A DNA stretch of 64,000 nucleotides. Origin: Kitasatospora herbaricolor (GTDB lineage Bacteria > Actinomycetota > Actinomycetes > Streptomycetales > Streptomycetaceae). Location: positions 8,765,501 to 8,829,500 of the forward strand of contig NZ_JAUSVA010000002.1 in NCBI RefSeq assembly GCF_030813695.1, in the 5' to 3' direction. A program made the translations under genes and the position numbers. Of the stretch, positions 1-7,960 are shown piece by piece. The first letter of the stretch is position 1. Each line of letters opens with the position of its first letter. The notes under the pieces are model-generated. The model was not told the DNA's origin. It ran no database searches and was given only the letters and a program-made list of their open reading frames with translations.

Positions 1-699
1 CGGGTCCGGTACGGGCTGCTGGAGGCCCTGCACGGGGTGGACCTGGCCTGCCCGGCGGGCCGGGTCACGGTGCTGCTCGGCCGCAACGGCTCGGGCCGGA
101 CGACGGTGCTGCGGGCGCTGGCCGGCGACGTGCCGGTCTCGGCCGGGCAGGTGCTGTGGGAGGGCCGGGACGTCACCGCGCTCGACGTCCACCGCCGGGC
201 GGCGGCGGGGCTGGTGTACGTCCCGGCCGAGCGCGGGGTGTTCCGCTCGCTGACGGTCGCCCAGAACCTCGCCCTGTCCGGCGACGCCCCGGTCGACCGG
301 TACTTCCCCGAACTCGCCGGGCTGCTCCACCGACGGGCGGGCACGCTGTCCGGCGGGCAGCAGCAGATGGTGGCGGTGGGGCGGGCGCTGGCCGCCCGGC
401 CCCGGGTGCTGCTGCTCGACGAGCCGGGCCGGGGGCTCGCCCCGGCCGTGGCGGCCCGGCTGCACGCCCTCCTGTTCGACCTGGCGGCGGCCGGCCGGAC
501 GGTGGTGCTGGCCGAGCAGGCCCCGCTGCATTCCCTGCGGCGGGCGGCCGTGGTGCACGTACTGCGGCGCGGGCGGGTGGCGTTCAGCGGCGAGCCGGGC
601 GAACTGGGCGGCGCGAGCGCGGGGGTGGGTGGAACGGGCGGGGCGGGTGGTGCAGGTGGGACGGACGAGCCTTGGGCCGGCCCGGGGCGCCCGCTCTGA
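1..699 (+). CDS. LivF-like ABC transporter ATP-binding protein (5' partial)
   Basis: The frame is open from base 1, so the true start lies outside the window. The product is the ATPase of a branched-chain amino acid-type (HAAT) importer. Visible motifs are a Walker A GRNGSGRT, the ABC signature LSGGQQQ, a Walker B VLLLDEP and the LivF-typical AEQ switch in place of an H-loop histidine. The usual Walker A lysine is arginine here; from memory this occurs in some actinobacterial LivF proteins, but the effect on activity is unknown. The last ~25 residues are a low-complexity Gly/Ala tail not needed for the fold. Permease and binding-protein genes would be expected upstream, outside the window. 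Confidence 0.85.
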   Translation, partial: RVRYGLLEALHGVDLACPAGRVTVLLGRNGSGRTTVLRALAGDVPVSAGQVLWEGRDVTALDVHRRAAAGLVYVPAERGVFRSLTVAQNLALSGDAPVDRYFPELAGLLHRRAGTLSGGQQQMVAVGRALAARPRVLLLDEPGRGLAPAVAARLHALLFDLAAAGRTVVLAEQAPLHSLRRAAVVHVLRRGRVAFSGEPGELGGASAGVGGTGGAGGAGGTDEPWAGPGRPL

Positions 700-779
700 C
701 GGCTGGGCCGCCCGGGCCCGCCCGGCAGGCCGACCTGGTTGGGCCGACCTGGCGGGGCCGGCCGGGTGGGCCCGGCGGG

Positions 780-1559
780 TCAGCCCCGCGGCGGGTCGTC
801 GTTGTCGGCGATCAGCAGCCGGAACCCGTAGTCCACGGTCTCCTGGCGGAGGAGGTCGGCATGGCGGCGGGCCCAGGCCCCGGACTCCAGGTCCGCGCGC
901 AGGCGGGCCACGGCGGGTTCGACAACCTCGTCGGGCAGGGTCGCGAAGGTGGAGCTGGCCCGGCGGACGGTGGCGTCCAGATACTGCTCGGGCCGCCGCC
1001 AGAAGGCGACCTGGAAGCCGTCGGTGAAGTCGTGCGGGATCGGGAACGGCAGGACGGTGTGCGCGCCGAGCTCCCGCGCGACCTCGCCGACCGGGAGGAA
1101 CCGGGAGTGTTCCAGGTCGCGGATCTCCGGCAGGTACTCCGAGACGATCCACAGCTCCAGCGGGTGGGTCGGGTCCCAGGTGAGGACCACCTGCCGGCGG
1201 GCCACCCGGCGCAGCTCCCGCAGGCCCTGGCGCAGATCGGTCCAGTGGTGCACGGTCATGATCGCCATCGCGGCGTCGAACTCGCCGTCCGCGAAAGGGA
1301 GATCCTCGGCCCAGGCCCGGACCTTGCGGCCGCCGGGGTGCTGGTCGAGCATCACCTGGGACGGGTCGACGGCGGTCACCTCGGCGTCAGTGGGCTCGTA
1401 CGACCCGGTGCCCGCACCGACGTTGAGCACCGTGCCGGCGCCCGCCAGGGCCCGGGCGATCAGGGCGGCCAGCCGCGGGTCCGGGTGCCGGACGTTCCGG
1501 TAGCCGGCGCCGATGCGGTCGTAGGTGACCGGCGCACCGCCGGCGGGGAGAGTGCTCAT
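780..1559 (-). CDS. Class I SAM-dependent methyltransferase
   Basis: A protein of about 259 residues with a Rossmann methyltransferase fold. Motif I is VLNVGAGTG near residue 45, followed by an acidic AVDPS strand and a TVHHW segment typical of the UbiE/Methyltransf_11 group. The substrate cannot be told from sequence. I prefer the ATG at 1559 (MSTLPAGG), which has a GGGG a few bases upstream; an ATG three codons earlier (1568) is the alternative. It is convergent with the LivF-like gene. Directly upstream on the same strand lies a molbindin remnant, so its original promoter may have been lost or replaced. Confidence 0.85.
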   Translation of the reverse strand: MSTLPAGGAPVTYDRIGAGYRNVRHPDPRLAALIARALAGAGTVLNVGAGTGSYEPTDAEVTAVDPSQVMLDQHPGGRKVRAWAEDLPFADGEFDAAMAIMTVHHWTDLRQGLRELRRVARRQVVLTWDPTHPLELWIVSEYLPEIRDLEHSRFLPVGEVARELGAHTVLPFPIPHDFTDGFQVAFWRRPEQYLDATVRRASSTFATLPDEVVEPAVARLRADLESGAWARRHADLLRQETVDYGFRLLIADNDDPPRG

Positions 1560-1674
1560 GATCCCCATGACAACTCATGCGTCCGGTGCATGACGGTGTT
1601 TCGCCGATGTTCCGCGCCGTCGCGGCGGACAGCCGAGGGCGGGCGGGGCCCCTGGGCCCGCCCGGGCCGGTGGC

Positions 1675-1728
1675 CGGCGCGACCTCGGTGACCGTGCCGG
1701 GCATCCGGTTGCGGATGCCGAGGCTCAT
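1675..1728 (-). pseudogene. N-terminal remnant of a molbindin (TOBE/Mop) gene
   Basis: Eighteen codons from an ATG at 1728 read MSLGIRNRMPGTVTEVAP, which closely resembles the start of actinobacterial molybdopterin-binding TOBE proteins of about 70 residues. A good ribosome site (GGGGAG, about 4 nt before the ATG) remains. The frame then enters low-complexity Pro/Gly/Ala codons and nothing else of the domain is recognisable before the methyltransferase start. I read it as a truncated gene left by a rearrangement. The match is from memory of the family and is short. Confidence 0.45.
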
Positions 1729-1842
1729 GGATCTCCCCTTCGGGGAATGTCGAAACGGCAGGTCTCTTCCTGCCGTCCGGCCACTGTCATCACGATCCGG
1801 AGCGCTGTGGATTCGCTTGCCCTCGTTCCCGGCAGCTCCTGA

Positions 1843-2349
1843 ATCCGGCCCGGCCGGAAATCCTGCGCCTGCGGGCGGACCGGCTGCTGGGAGCTGGCCG
1901 TCGGGCTCCAGACCTTCCTCGACGCCGCTGCCGACCCGGCCGACCGGGTGCACGACCGCTCGGTCGACCTGGCCGAGCGCCTCGACGAGCTGCTCGCCCG
2001 GGCCGAGGCGGGTGAGCCCCGAACCCTCGCCGCGCTGGCCATGATCGCCGCCGACCTCTCCCTGGGCCTCAGCGTCCTGGTGGACGTGCTGAACCCCTCG
2101 CGGATCGTCCTCGGCGGATACTTCGCGGTCTTCGGCCGGTACCTGGTGGACGAGGCGCAGCAGTTCGTCGACCGGCGCCGGATCTCGCCCGCGGCGCCGC
2201 GCGTGGTGGTCGCCGCCTCGACGCTCGGGCTCTCCAACGCGGCCCAGGGCGGTGCGCATCCGACCCTGGAACCGCTCTTCAACGACCCCTCCGGGGTCCG
2301 GGTGCGCGCGACGATCACGCACGACGAGTCCGACGCGGAGCAGGCCTAG
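1843..2349 (+). pseudogene. C-terminal remnant of a ROK-family regulator/sugar kinase
   Basis: The frame between stops at 1840 and 2347 begins with a cysteine-rich stretch CACGRTGCWE that fits the ROK zinc motif CxCGxxGCxE. It continues with the ROK C-terminal helices, including NPSRIVLGGYF, which corresponds to the family's NP..IVLGG motif. About 168 residues remain of a protein normally 300-400 long. The DNA-binding half, the ATP site and the catalytic Asp are missing, and there is no start with a ribosome site before the zinc motif. It is therefore a 5'-deleted gene, lying back to back with the molbindin remnant. GC3 is still high, so the deletion is probably recent. Confidence 0.7.
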
Positions 2350-2381
2350 CCGGGCGCGCCCCGGGCGGGGCCGAGGCGCCG

Positions 2382-3731
2382 TCAGGCCTCGGCGGGCACC
2401 GGTGTCCGGGCCGGGGGCGGGACCAGCCTGGACGCGGTGACGTGACACACCACCACGGCCACGATCACCAGCGGCATCACCGTCACCCCGTCGGCGCCGA
2501 GCAGCAGCGTGGCGAGCAGGACGGAGGTCATCGGCAGCCGCAGGAGCGCGACCGACATCGCCCCGATGCCCATCGCGGCACCGGCCACGAACGGGAGCCC
2601 CGGCAGGTGGGAGAGGGCGATCCCGCCTGCCGCGCCGATGAACATCGCCGGGAAGATCGGCCCGCCGCGGAACGCCGAGAGGCAGACGCAGTACCCGATG
2701 CTCTTGCAGGCGACCAGCAGCGCCAGCGCGCCCGCGGTGTAGCCGTCGGTGTGCAGCAGGAGTTCCGGCAGCTGGCTCTGGCCGGAGAAGAGCACCTCGG
2801 AGAAGTCCTTGCCGGTGCCCTCGGCGTAGGCGATCGCGACCCCGGCCGTGACCAGGCCCATCACCGGCGTCCAGAACAGCCGGGAGCCGTTCACCCGAGG
2901 CTGCAGGTGCAGCGCCGTCCGCTGGATCGCGGTGCCGAGGCAGGCCGACGCGACCCCGATCACCAGCGCCCAGCCGAACTGGCCCAGGTCGGGCCGGCCC
3001 ACCGCGGGCAGGCTCGGGATCACCAGCGAGCCGCTGCCCACCCCGGTCCAGGAGCCGATGCCGGTGAAGACCAGCGAGCCGACCCCCGAGGCCAGCAGGC
3101 CCGGCAGCAGCACGATGCCGAGCATCGGCCCGCCCAGGCCGGACGCCTCCATCAGCAGGAACGCTCCCAGCAGCGGCGAGCCGAGCAGGGCGCTGACGGC
3201 GGCGAAGCTTCCGGAGGCCGCGACCACCGCCTGGGTCGTCCTGTCGGCGTCCGGCTTGAGCAGCCGGAACAGGTACAGCGCGATGCCGCCGCCCAGCGCG
3301 ATCAGCGGGGCCTCCGGGCCGACGACCGCGCCGAGGCTGAGGGAGAACACCGCCGCCAGCAGGATGCCCGGCAGCTCCGCCGCGGGCGGTGCGCCCTTGG
3401 TGTTCAGCCCCTCGGCCGGCTGGTGGCCGCCGTTCCCCGGCAGGTACCGGACCGTCAGCGCGACCAGGAGACCGGCCACCCCGAGGAAGGGGACCGGCCA
3501 CCACACCGGCGCTCCGTCGAAGCCGAGGGCCTTCGGCAGGTCCGTGTACACCGCGTCCTGGAGGAGGGAGACGGCCCGGAGGAAGCCGTAGGCACCCGCC
3601 GACAGGACGACGCCGAGCACGGCCGCCACGACCAGGAGCATCAGGTAGCCCCTGCTCCGCAGCGGGCCGAAGGGGTCCGCGAGGAGGGCGGCGGCGGCAG
3701 GGTCCGCGGCCGGCCCGTTCGGTGACGTCAA
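2382..3731 (-). CDS. ClC-family chloride channel/transporter
   Basis: An integral membrane protein of 449 residues with about ten hydrophobic segments and the ClC layout. The gating-glutamate motif appears as VVGPEAPL (family GREGP), and the third selectivity motif as FRGGPIFPA (family GxFxP). The first GSGIP motif is weak here (NGGHQP), as in the more divergent bacterial members. It probably moves Cl- or another small anion across the cytoplasmic membrane, possibly in exchange for protons because the gating Glu is kept. The start is TTG at 3731 with GGAG 4 nt upstream. It is convergent with the ROK remnant. Confidence 0.85.
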   Translation of the reverse strand: MTSPNGPAADPAAAALLADPFGPLRSRGYLMLLVVAAVLGVVLSAGAYGFLRAVSLLQDAVYTDLPKALGFDGAPVWWPVPFLGVAGLLVALTVRYLPGNGGHQPAEGLNTKGAPPAAELPGILLAAVFSLSLGAVVGPEAPLIALGGGIALYLFRLLKPDADRTTQAVVAASGSFAAVSALLGSPLLGAFLLMEASGLGGPMLGIVLLPGLLASGVGSLVFTGIGSWTGVGSGSLVIPSLPAVGRPDLGQFGWALVIGVASACLGTAIQRTALHLQPRVNGSRLFWTPVMGLVTAGVAIAYAEGTGKDFSEVLFSGQSQLPELLLHTDGYTAGALALLVACKSIGYCVCLSAFRGGPIFPAMFIGAAGGIALSHLPGLPFVAGAAMGIGAMSVALLRLPMTSVLLATLLLGADGVTVMPLVIVAVVVCHVTASRLVPPPARTPVPAEA

Positions 3732-3969
3732 GGTGCTCCTCGGTGCCGTCCCGCCGGTGGAGGCCGGCGCTCGACGGGGATGCGGTGGCAGGGGATGGGC
3801 GCGGGGAGGACGCGGGCGGTGACCGCCCGGCGTGGCCGGCGACCGGCCGGGTCAGTTCCGATGATGGCAGCAAGTCCGTGCGATCGGCCGTATTCGTCCG
3901 CCCGGCGGCGCCGTGCCGGGCGAGCGTCGCCCCCGTACGCGCACGCGGGCGGGCGTCCCGAGGCGCGCG

Positions 3970-4440
3970 GTGAGCCCCGGCACAGCGTTCTTCGCCGCTC
4001 CTGACGACGGCAGCGCCGTCGCGTTCCCGGCCGGTCCGGACCGGTTCGCCACGCTGACGGGCGAGTACTTCTCCGCACTCGGGGCCGTCGACGAGTGGGA
4101 CCGCTACTTCGCCGGCCCGCTCCCGGATCCGCCAGGACGAGGCCTGGCCTTCCTGCGGCGGCGCTCAGCGTCGGCGAGGCCCTCGGAACCGCGCTGGATC
4201 AAGCCCTGGACCCATGACGGCAGCGGAATGTTCGCTCTTCCGCCCCGGCTGACCCGCTCGCTCGCCGACGCCCGCGTCGAGGAACTGGAGCGACTCGCGG
4301 CCCGCTGGGCCGAGCGGCTCCGCCGTGAGGACGGCGACGAGATGACCGACGACGATCTCCCGGCCCTGGTACGAGCGGTCGCACGGCTCGCCACGAGCGC
4401 CGCGACCACGAGAGGCAACCTCTACTGCTGGTTCCACTGA
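3970..4440 (+). CDS. Hypothetical protein
   Basis: I do not recognise this 156-residue protein. A GTG at 3970 with GAGG 6 nt upstream is the preferred start; an in-frame start at 3913 would add an Arg-rich stretch that looks non-coding. The sequence is soluble, without signal peptide or membrane segment, with an acidic helix near the C-terminus (EELERLAARWAERLRREDGDE) and a terminal NLYCWFH. Third-position GC is strongly biased, supporting coding. It is transcribed divergently from the ClC gene. Confidence 0.6.
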   Translation: MSPGTAFFAAPDDGSAVAFPAGPDRFATLTGEYFSALGAVDEWDRYFAGPLPDPPGRGLAFLRRRSASARPSEPRWIKPWTHDGSGMFALPPRLTRSLADARVEELERLAARWAERLRREDGDEMTDDDLPALVRAVARLATSAATTRGNLYCWFH

Positions 4441-4505
4441 GCATTCCGGCGTACCGGGTGGTCCGGACGTCGGGGCTCGGGGTGCCCGCCTTCCAGGGAG
4501 TCCGC

Positions 4506-4913
4506 TCACGAAGGCGCCGATCCGGTGTCCTCCGCGGAATCCTCTGGCGGGGTGCTCGGCCGGGCGGCGTAGTCGTCGGTGAGGAGGCTGCAGGTGCACC
4601 AGTCGCCCGTGCACGGCGTGCCGGCCTCCGCACCGTAGGGGCCGAGACCGCTCATGACGCGGAGCATCTCGGCGCGGTCCGGCGCGTGGAGGACGGGGAG
4701 CGCCGCCCGTGGCGTCAGCCGCCAGGCGGCGGGGAGGTCGTCGATGTCACCGACGACCGCTGCGTCGATGAACAGGGTGAAGAGGGGATGCTCAGGGAAG
4801 TCGTTGAGCCGCAGGACCCACCAGTGCCCGTCGGCCCGGGCCGCGTAGCGGAAGACCGTGCTGCCCGTGTCGTGCCAGGCGGCCCCGGCGGGCAGCGCGG
4901 GGACGGGCGTCAT
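4506..4913 (-). CDS. Hypothetical protein
   Basis: A 135-residue protein of unknown function with a compact alpha/beta composition (WWVLRLNDFPEHPLFTLFIDA) and a Cys cluster CTGDWCTC near the C-terminus that could bind a metal. It lacks a signal peptide or membrane span. The start ATG at 4913 overlaps the stop of a small upstream frame by four bases (ATGA), which suggests translational coupling if that frame is real. Confidence 0.6.
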   Translation of the reverse strand: MTPVPALPAGAAWHDTGSTVFRYAARADGHWWVLRLNDFPEHPLFTLFIDAAVVGDIDDLPAAWRLTPRAALPVLHAPDRAEMLRVMSGLGPYGAEAGTPCTGDWCTCSLLTDDYAARPSTPPEDSAEDTGSAPS

Positions 4914-5152
4914 GACCGGCGCGGCGGGGTCGACGGGGCGGACGGGAGTTGCCCGCAGGGCGCGCCGAGGCGGCGGCCGCGGGCCGGCGCCGCGTCCGGG
5001 GAGCCGGCCGCGTTCGCGCCCTCCCCTGTCGCGTGGGCAGGTCCCGCGCGGTGGCGGACCGTCAAGCCGGTCGGCCGCAACCGGTGGGCCTCTGCGCCGA
5101 TCGGTCGCTGACGCGGTGAGCGACGGATCGGCGGCGGCGGATTCTTCGGCAC
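4910..5152 (-). CDS. Possible small basic protein upstream of the 4506-4913 gene
   Basis: An 80-codon frame opens at GTG 5152 with GGAGG about 9 nt upstream and ends in a TGA that overlaps the next gene's ATG. Composition is rich in Pro, Arg and Ala, so the protein may be unstructured. Translation signals and the overlap argue for a real gene; amino-acid bias argues for caution. The rest of 4914-5509 holds only this frame and the GCGGGT repeat. Confidence 0.3.
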   Translation of the reverse strand: MPKNPPPPIRRSPRQRPIGAEAHRLRPTGLTVRHRAGPAHATGEGANAAGSPDAAPARGRRLGAPCGQLPSAPSTPPRRS

Positions 5153-5297
5153 CGCCCCATCCTCCAGGTTTCAGCCGCTGTGCGCCATGACCAGCCTCCT
5201 GGTCGGTGCGGGCGGGGCCCGACGACGGCGGTGCCCGGCACCCGCGGTGGCAGGCCGGGTTCGTGACGCCCTTCCTGCCCGGACGGGTTGCTCCGCC

Positions 5298-5335
5298 GGG
5301 TGCGGGTGCGGGTGCGGGTGCGGGTGCGGTGCGGG
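5298..5335. repeat. TGCGGG hexanucleotide microsatellite
   Basis: About six tandem copies of TGCGGG, the fifth lacking one G, lie upstream of the CMD-like gene. The same hexamer occurs at 58278-58313. G-run periodicity makes both able, in principle, to form G-quadruplexes. Confidence 0.8.
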
Positions 5336-5509
5336 CGCGTTCCGCGGCGCGTGCTCGGGCGCGTACGACGGGCCGGTGGTGGGTGCCGCGTGAGACGGTG
5401 GTCGGGACGGACGGAGCCGCACGTCACCGGCCCGGTCCCGTGGCACGCGCCCAGGGCGGTCGACGAGTGCGGCGCTCGGACGGCGCACCCGACGAGAGGA
5501 ACGAGCGAG

Positions 5510-5890
5510 ATGGCAGCCTTCGACGCGAGCGGTGATCCGGGACAGGCCGCGGGCTCCGTGCCGCCGCTGCTGGAAGTCCTCACCGGGTTGACGCTGGGCG
5601 CCTTCGAAGCATCAGGCCTGGACGAGGAGAGCTACCTCCTGGTCCGGATCGCTGCCCTGGTCGCGATGGGAGCCGCGCCCGACTCCTACCTGCTGAACGT
5701 CGCAGCCGCCCGGGAGAGCGGCATCCCGCCGGAGCGGGTCCGCGGGGTGCTGGTGGCCCTGGCCCCGTTGGTGGGCACCGCTCGCATCGTCGCGGCCGCC
5801 CGGGGCATGGAGGAGGCGCTCGGCGTCATGCTTCTCACACCGCAGGCGGAGTCGGAGGCGGAGTCGACGCCCGGCCCGGGCCTCGACTGA
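5510..5890 (+). CDS. Carboxymuconolactone decarboxylase-like (AhpD-type fold) protein
   Basis: A 126-residue all-helical protein. The core LVRIAALVAMGAAPDSYLLN and VRGVLVALAPLVGTARIVAAARGM matches small CMD-like proteins of actinobacteria. The CxxC pair of peroxidase-active AhpD is absent, so it is unlikely to be a peroxidase; its reaction is unknown. The start ATG at 5510 has GAGAGGAA about 9 nt upstream; longer upstream frames run through the microsatellite and are rejected. A 13-bp hairpin follows the stop. Confidence 0.7.
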   Translation: MAAFDASGDPGQAAGSVPPLLEVLTGLTLGAFEASGLDEESYLLVRIAALVAMGAAPDSYLLNVAAARESGIPPERVRGVLVALAPLVGTARIVAAARGMEEALGVMLLTPQAESEAESTPGPGLD

Positions 5891-5896
5891 GACGCC

Positions 5897-5934
5897 CCGG
5901 CGGCCCCGGACGCCCCGGGGCCCGGGGCCGCCGG
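5897..5934. terminator. Bidirectional hairpin between CMD-like gene and lacI-type gene
   Basis: A perfect 13-bp GC stem (5897-5909 with 5922-5934) with a 12-nt loop between two convergent genes. No T-tract, as is usual for actinomycete terminators. Confidence 0.7.
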
Positions 5935-5949
5935 CCCCGGGCCTGGCCC

Positions 5950-6996
5950 TCAGGCCGACTCGCGGATCACCAGCTCGGTCGGCAGGATCACCGTCGGCTG
6001 GGTCTCGCCCGCGATCTGGGCGAGCAGCAGCCGGACCATCTCGTGGCTGATCCGGTCCCAGGGCTGGCGGACGGTGGTGAGCGCCGGGCGGGTGGTCAGG
6101 GCGGCCGGCGAGTCGTCGAAGCCGCCGACCGCGACGTCCCCGGGGACGCTGCGGCCGGCCCGCTCCAGGGCGGCCAGCGCGCCGTCGGCCATCAGGTCCG
6201 AGGCGACGAAGAGCGCGTCCAGGCCGGGTGCGGTCGCCAGCAGCCGGTCGGCGGCCTGCTCGCCGCCGGCCCGGCTGTAGTCGCCGTACGCCACCAGGCT
6301 CTCGTCGAAGGCGATGCCGTACTCGTCCAGCACCTCGCGGTAGCCCAGCAGCCGTTCGACCCCGCCGGGGGTGTCCTGCGGCCCCGCGACGGTGGCGACC
6401 CGGCCGCGGCCCGATTCGATCAGGTGGCGGACCATGTCCTTGGCGCCCTCCCGGTCGTCGGCCGCGACGTACGCGACCCGGCCGCGCTGGCCGAGCGGCT
6501 TGCCGCAGGAGACCATCGGGATCTCGGCCTCCCGCAGGTGCTCGATCATCGGGTTCCCCCGATGGGAGGAGACCAGCAGCACCCCGTCCACGTGGCCGGC
6601 CGCCAGGTAGCGCACCACCCGGCGGCGTTCCGCCTCGTCGCCCGCCGTCATCAGCAGCAGCGGGATGTCGTGCTCGCCCAGGGCGGCTGTGCAACCCCGC
6701 AGCAGGGTGGTGAAGTTGGGGTCCTCGAAGAAGCGCTCCTGCGGTTCGGTGAGCAGGAACGCCACCGAGTTGGAGCGCTGGGTGACCAGGTTGCGGGCGT
6801 GCCGGTTGACCACGTACCCGAGCTTGCCGATCGCCGCGTTCACCGCCTCCATCGAGGCCGGGCTGACGTTGTGCCCGCCCTGCAGCACCCGCGACACGGT
6901 GCCGCGCGAGACACCCGCGACCGCGGCGACGTCGTGGATGGTCGGTGCGCGGCGGGGCTTGCCGGCGGGCCGGCCCTGGGCTGCTGGTTCGGTCAT
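5950..6996 (-). CDS. LacI-family repressor of the galactan locus
   Basis: A 348-residue LacI/GalR regulator. The N-terminal helix-turn-helix and hinge (TIHDVAAVAGVSRGTVSRVL) span about residues 19-65, followed by a periplasmic-binding-protein-like effector domain ending in the usual dimer region. The ATG at 6996 with AAGGAA about 13 nt upstream is preferred over an in-frame start at 7032. It is the last gene of an apparent operon binding protein-permease-permease-repressor, 55 bp after the MalG-type permease. It probably binds the two palindromes at 10373 and 10463, with galactobiose, a longer galacto-oligosaccharide or a derived sugar as inducer; the inducer is inferred from the enzymes. Confidence 0.9.
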   Translation of the reverse strand: MTEPAAQGRPAGKPRRAPTIHDVAAVAGVSRGTVSRVLQGGHNVSPASMEAVNAAIGKLGYVVNRHARNLVTQRSNSVAFLLTEPQERFFEDPNFTTLLRGCTAALGEHDIPLLLMTAGDEAERRRVVRYLAAGHVDGVLLVSSHRGNPMIEHLREAEIPMVSCGKPLGQRGRVAYVAADDREGAKDMVRHLIESGRGRVATVAGPQDTPGGVERLLGYREVLDEYGIAFDESLVAYGDYSRAGGEQAADRLLATAPGLDALFVASDLMADGALAALERAGRSVPGDVAVGGFDDSPAALTTRPALTTVRQPWDRISHEMVRLLLAQIAGETQPTVILPTELVIRESA

Positions 6997-7051
6997 GGTG
7001 CCAAGCGTTCCTTGCGGAGGGGCTGCCGACAAGCGCGGCAGCGGCGGACGG

Positions 7052-7957
7052 TCAGGACTTGACGGCTCCGGAGAGCAGATCGATGCGCCAGTAGCGCTGG
7101 AGCCCGAGGAAGAGCAGGATCAGCGGCACCACCGAGAGCAGCGCGCCGGTGATCACCAGGGTGTACAGCGCGGGGGCGTTCGCCCCCTGCTGGAGCAGCG
7201 AGTACAGGCCCACCGTGACCGGGAACCGGTGGTCGTCGCCGAGCATGATGTAGGGGAGCAGGAAGTTGTTCCAGATCGCCACGAACTGGAACAGGAAGAC
7301 GGTGACCAGCCCGGGCACCATCATCGGCAGCGCCACGCTGCGGAACAGCCGGAACTCCTTCGCGCCGTCCACCCGGGCGGCCTCGACCACCTCGTCGGGG
7401 ATCGCGGCGGCGGCGTAGATCCGCGCCAGGTAGATGCCGTACGGGCTGACGATGCTGGGCAGCAGCACCGACCAGTAGCTGTCCGCCAGGCCGGCCTGGG
7501 CCATCAGCAGGTACTGCGGGACGGCCAGCGTGATCGGCGGCATCAGCACGCCGGCCAGCAGGATGTTGAAGATCGCGGTACGCCCCCGGAACCGGTACTT
7601 GGCGAGCGCGTAGCCGGTGACGCCGGAGAGCGCGGCCGACAGCAGGGCGCCGACGCCCGCGTACAGGGCCGAGTTGGCCATCCATCGCCAGTAGACGCCG
7701 CCGCGGTAGGCGGAGAGTTCGGCCAGGTTGTCGAGGAAGCCGCTGCCGGGGGAGAAGGTGAAGGTGGTGAACAGCTCGCCGCTGCTCTTGGTGGCGGCCG
7801 TCACCACCCAGAGGATCGGGATCAGGCAGTAGACCGCGCCGAGCAGCAGGAGCAGGGTGGGGATCCAGGCCGTGCGGCGGGGCGGGGCGACGGCGCTGCC
7901 GGGGGAGGTGCCCGGTGCGGGGGCGGTGCGGCGGCGGGGGGTCAGGGTGGTGCTCAT
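7052..7957 (-). CDS. Carbohydrate ABC transporter permease, MalG type
   Basis: A 301-residue inner membrane permease of the CUT1 sugar-importer class with six predicted membrane spans. The cytoplasmic EAA loop reads EAARVDGAKEFRLFRSVALPM and would contact the ATPase. It starts at ATG 7957 with GGAGG upstream, three bases after the MalF-type gene stop. No ATPase gene is present in the locus, so it probably uses the shared MsiK ATPase known in Streptomyces. Confidence 0.9.
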   Translation of the reverse strand: MSTTLTPRRRTAPAPGTSPGSAVAPPRRTAWIPTLLLLLGAVYCLIPILWVVTAATKSSGELFTTFTFSPGSGFLDNLAELSAYRGGVYWRWMANSALYAGVGALLSAALSGVTGYALAKYRFRGRTAIFNILLAGVLMPPITLAVPQYLLMAQAGLADSYWSVLLPSIVSPYGIYLARIYAAAAIPDEVVEAARVDGAKEFRLFRSVALPMMVPGLVTVFLFQFVAIWNNFLLPYIMLGDDHRFPVTVGLYSLLQQGANAPALYTLVITGALLSVVPLILLFLGLQRYWRIDLLSGAVKS

Positions 7958-7960
7958 GGC

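Noticed and set aside
1387..3873. Very long minus-strand frame across several genes
   Set aside because: It crosses the methyltransferase start, the ROK remnant and the ClC gene in another frame; Arg/Pro/Gly composition is typical of an antisense shadow in high-GC DNA.
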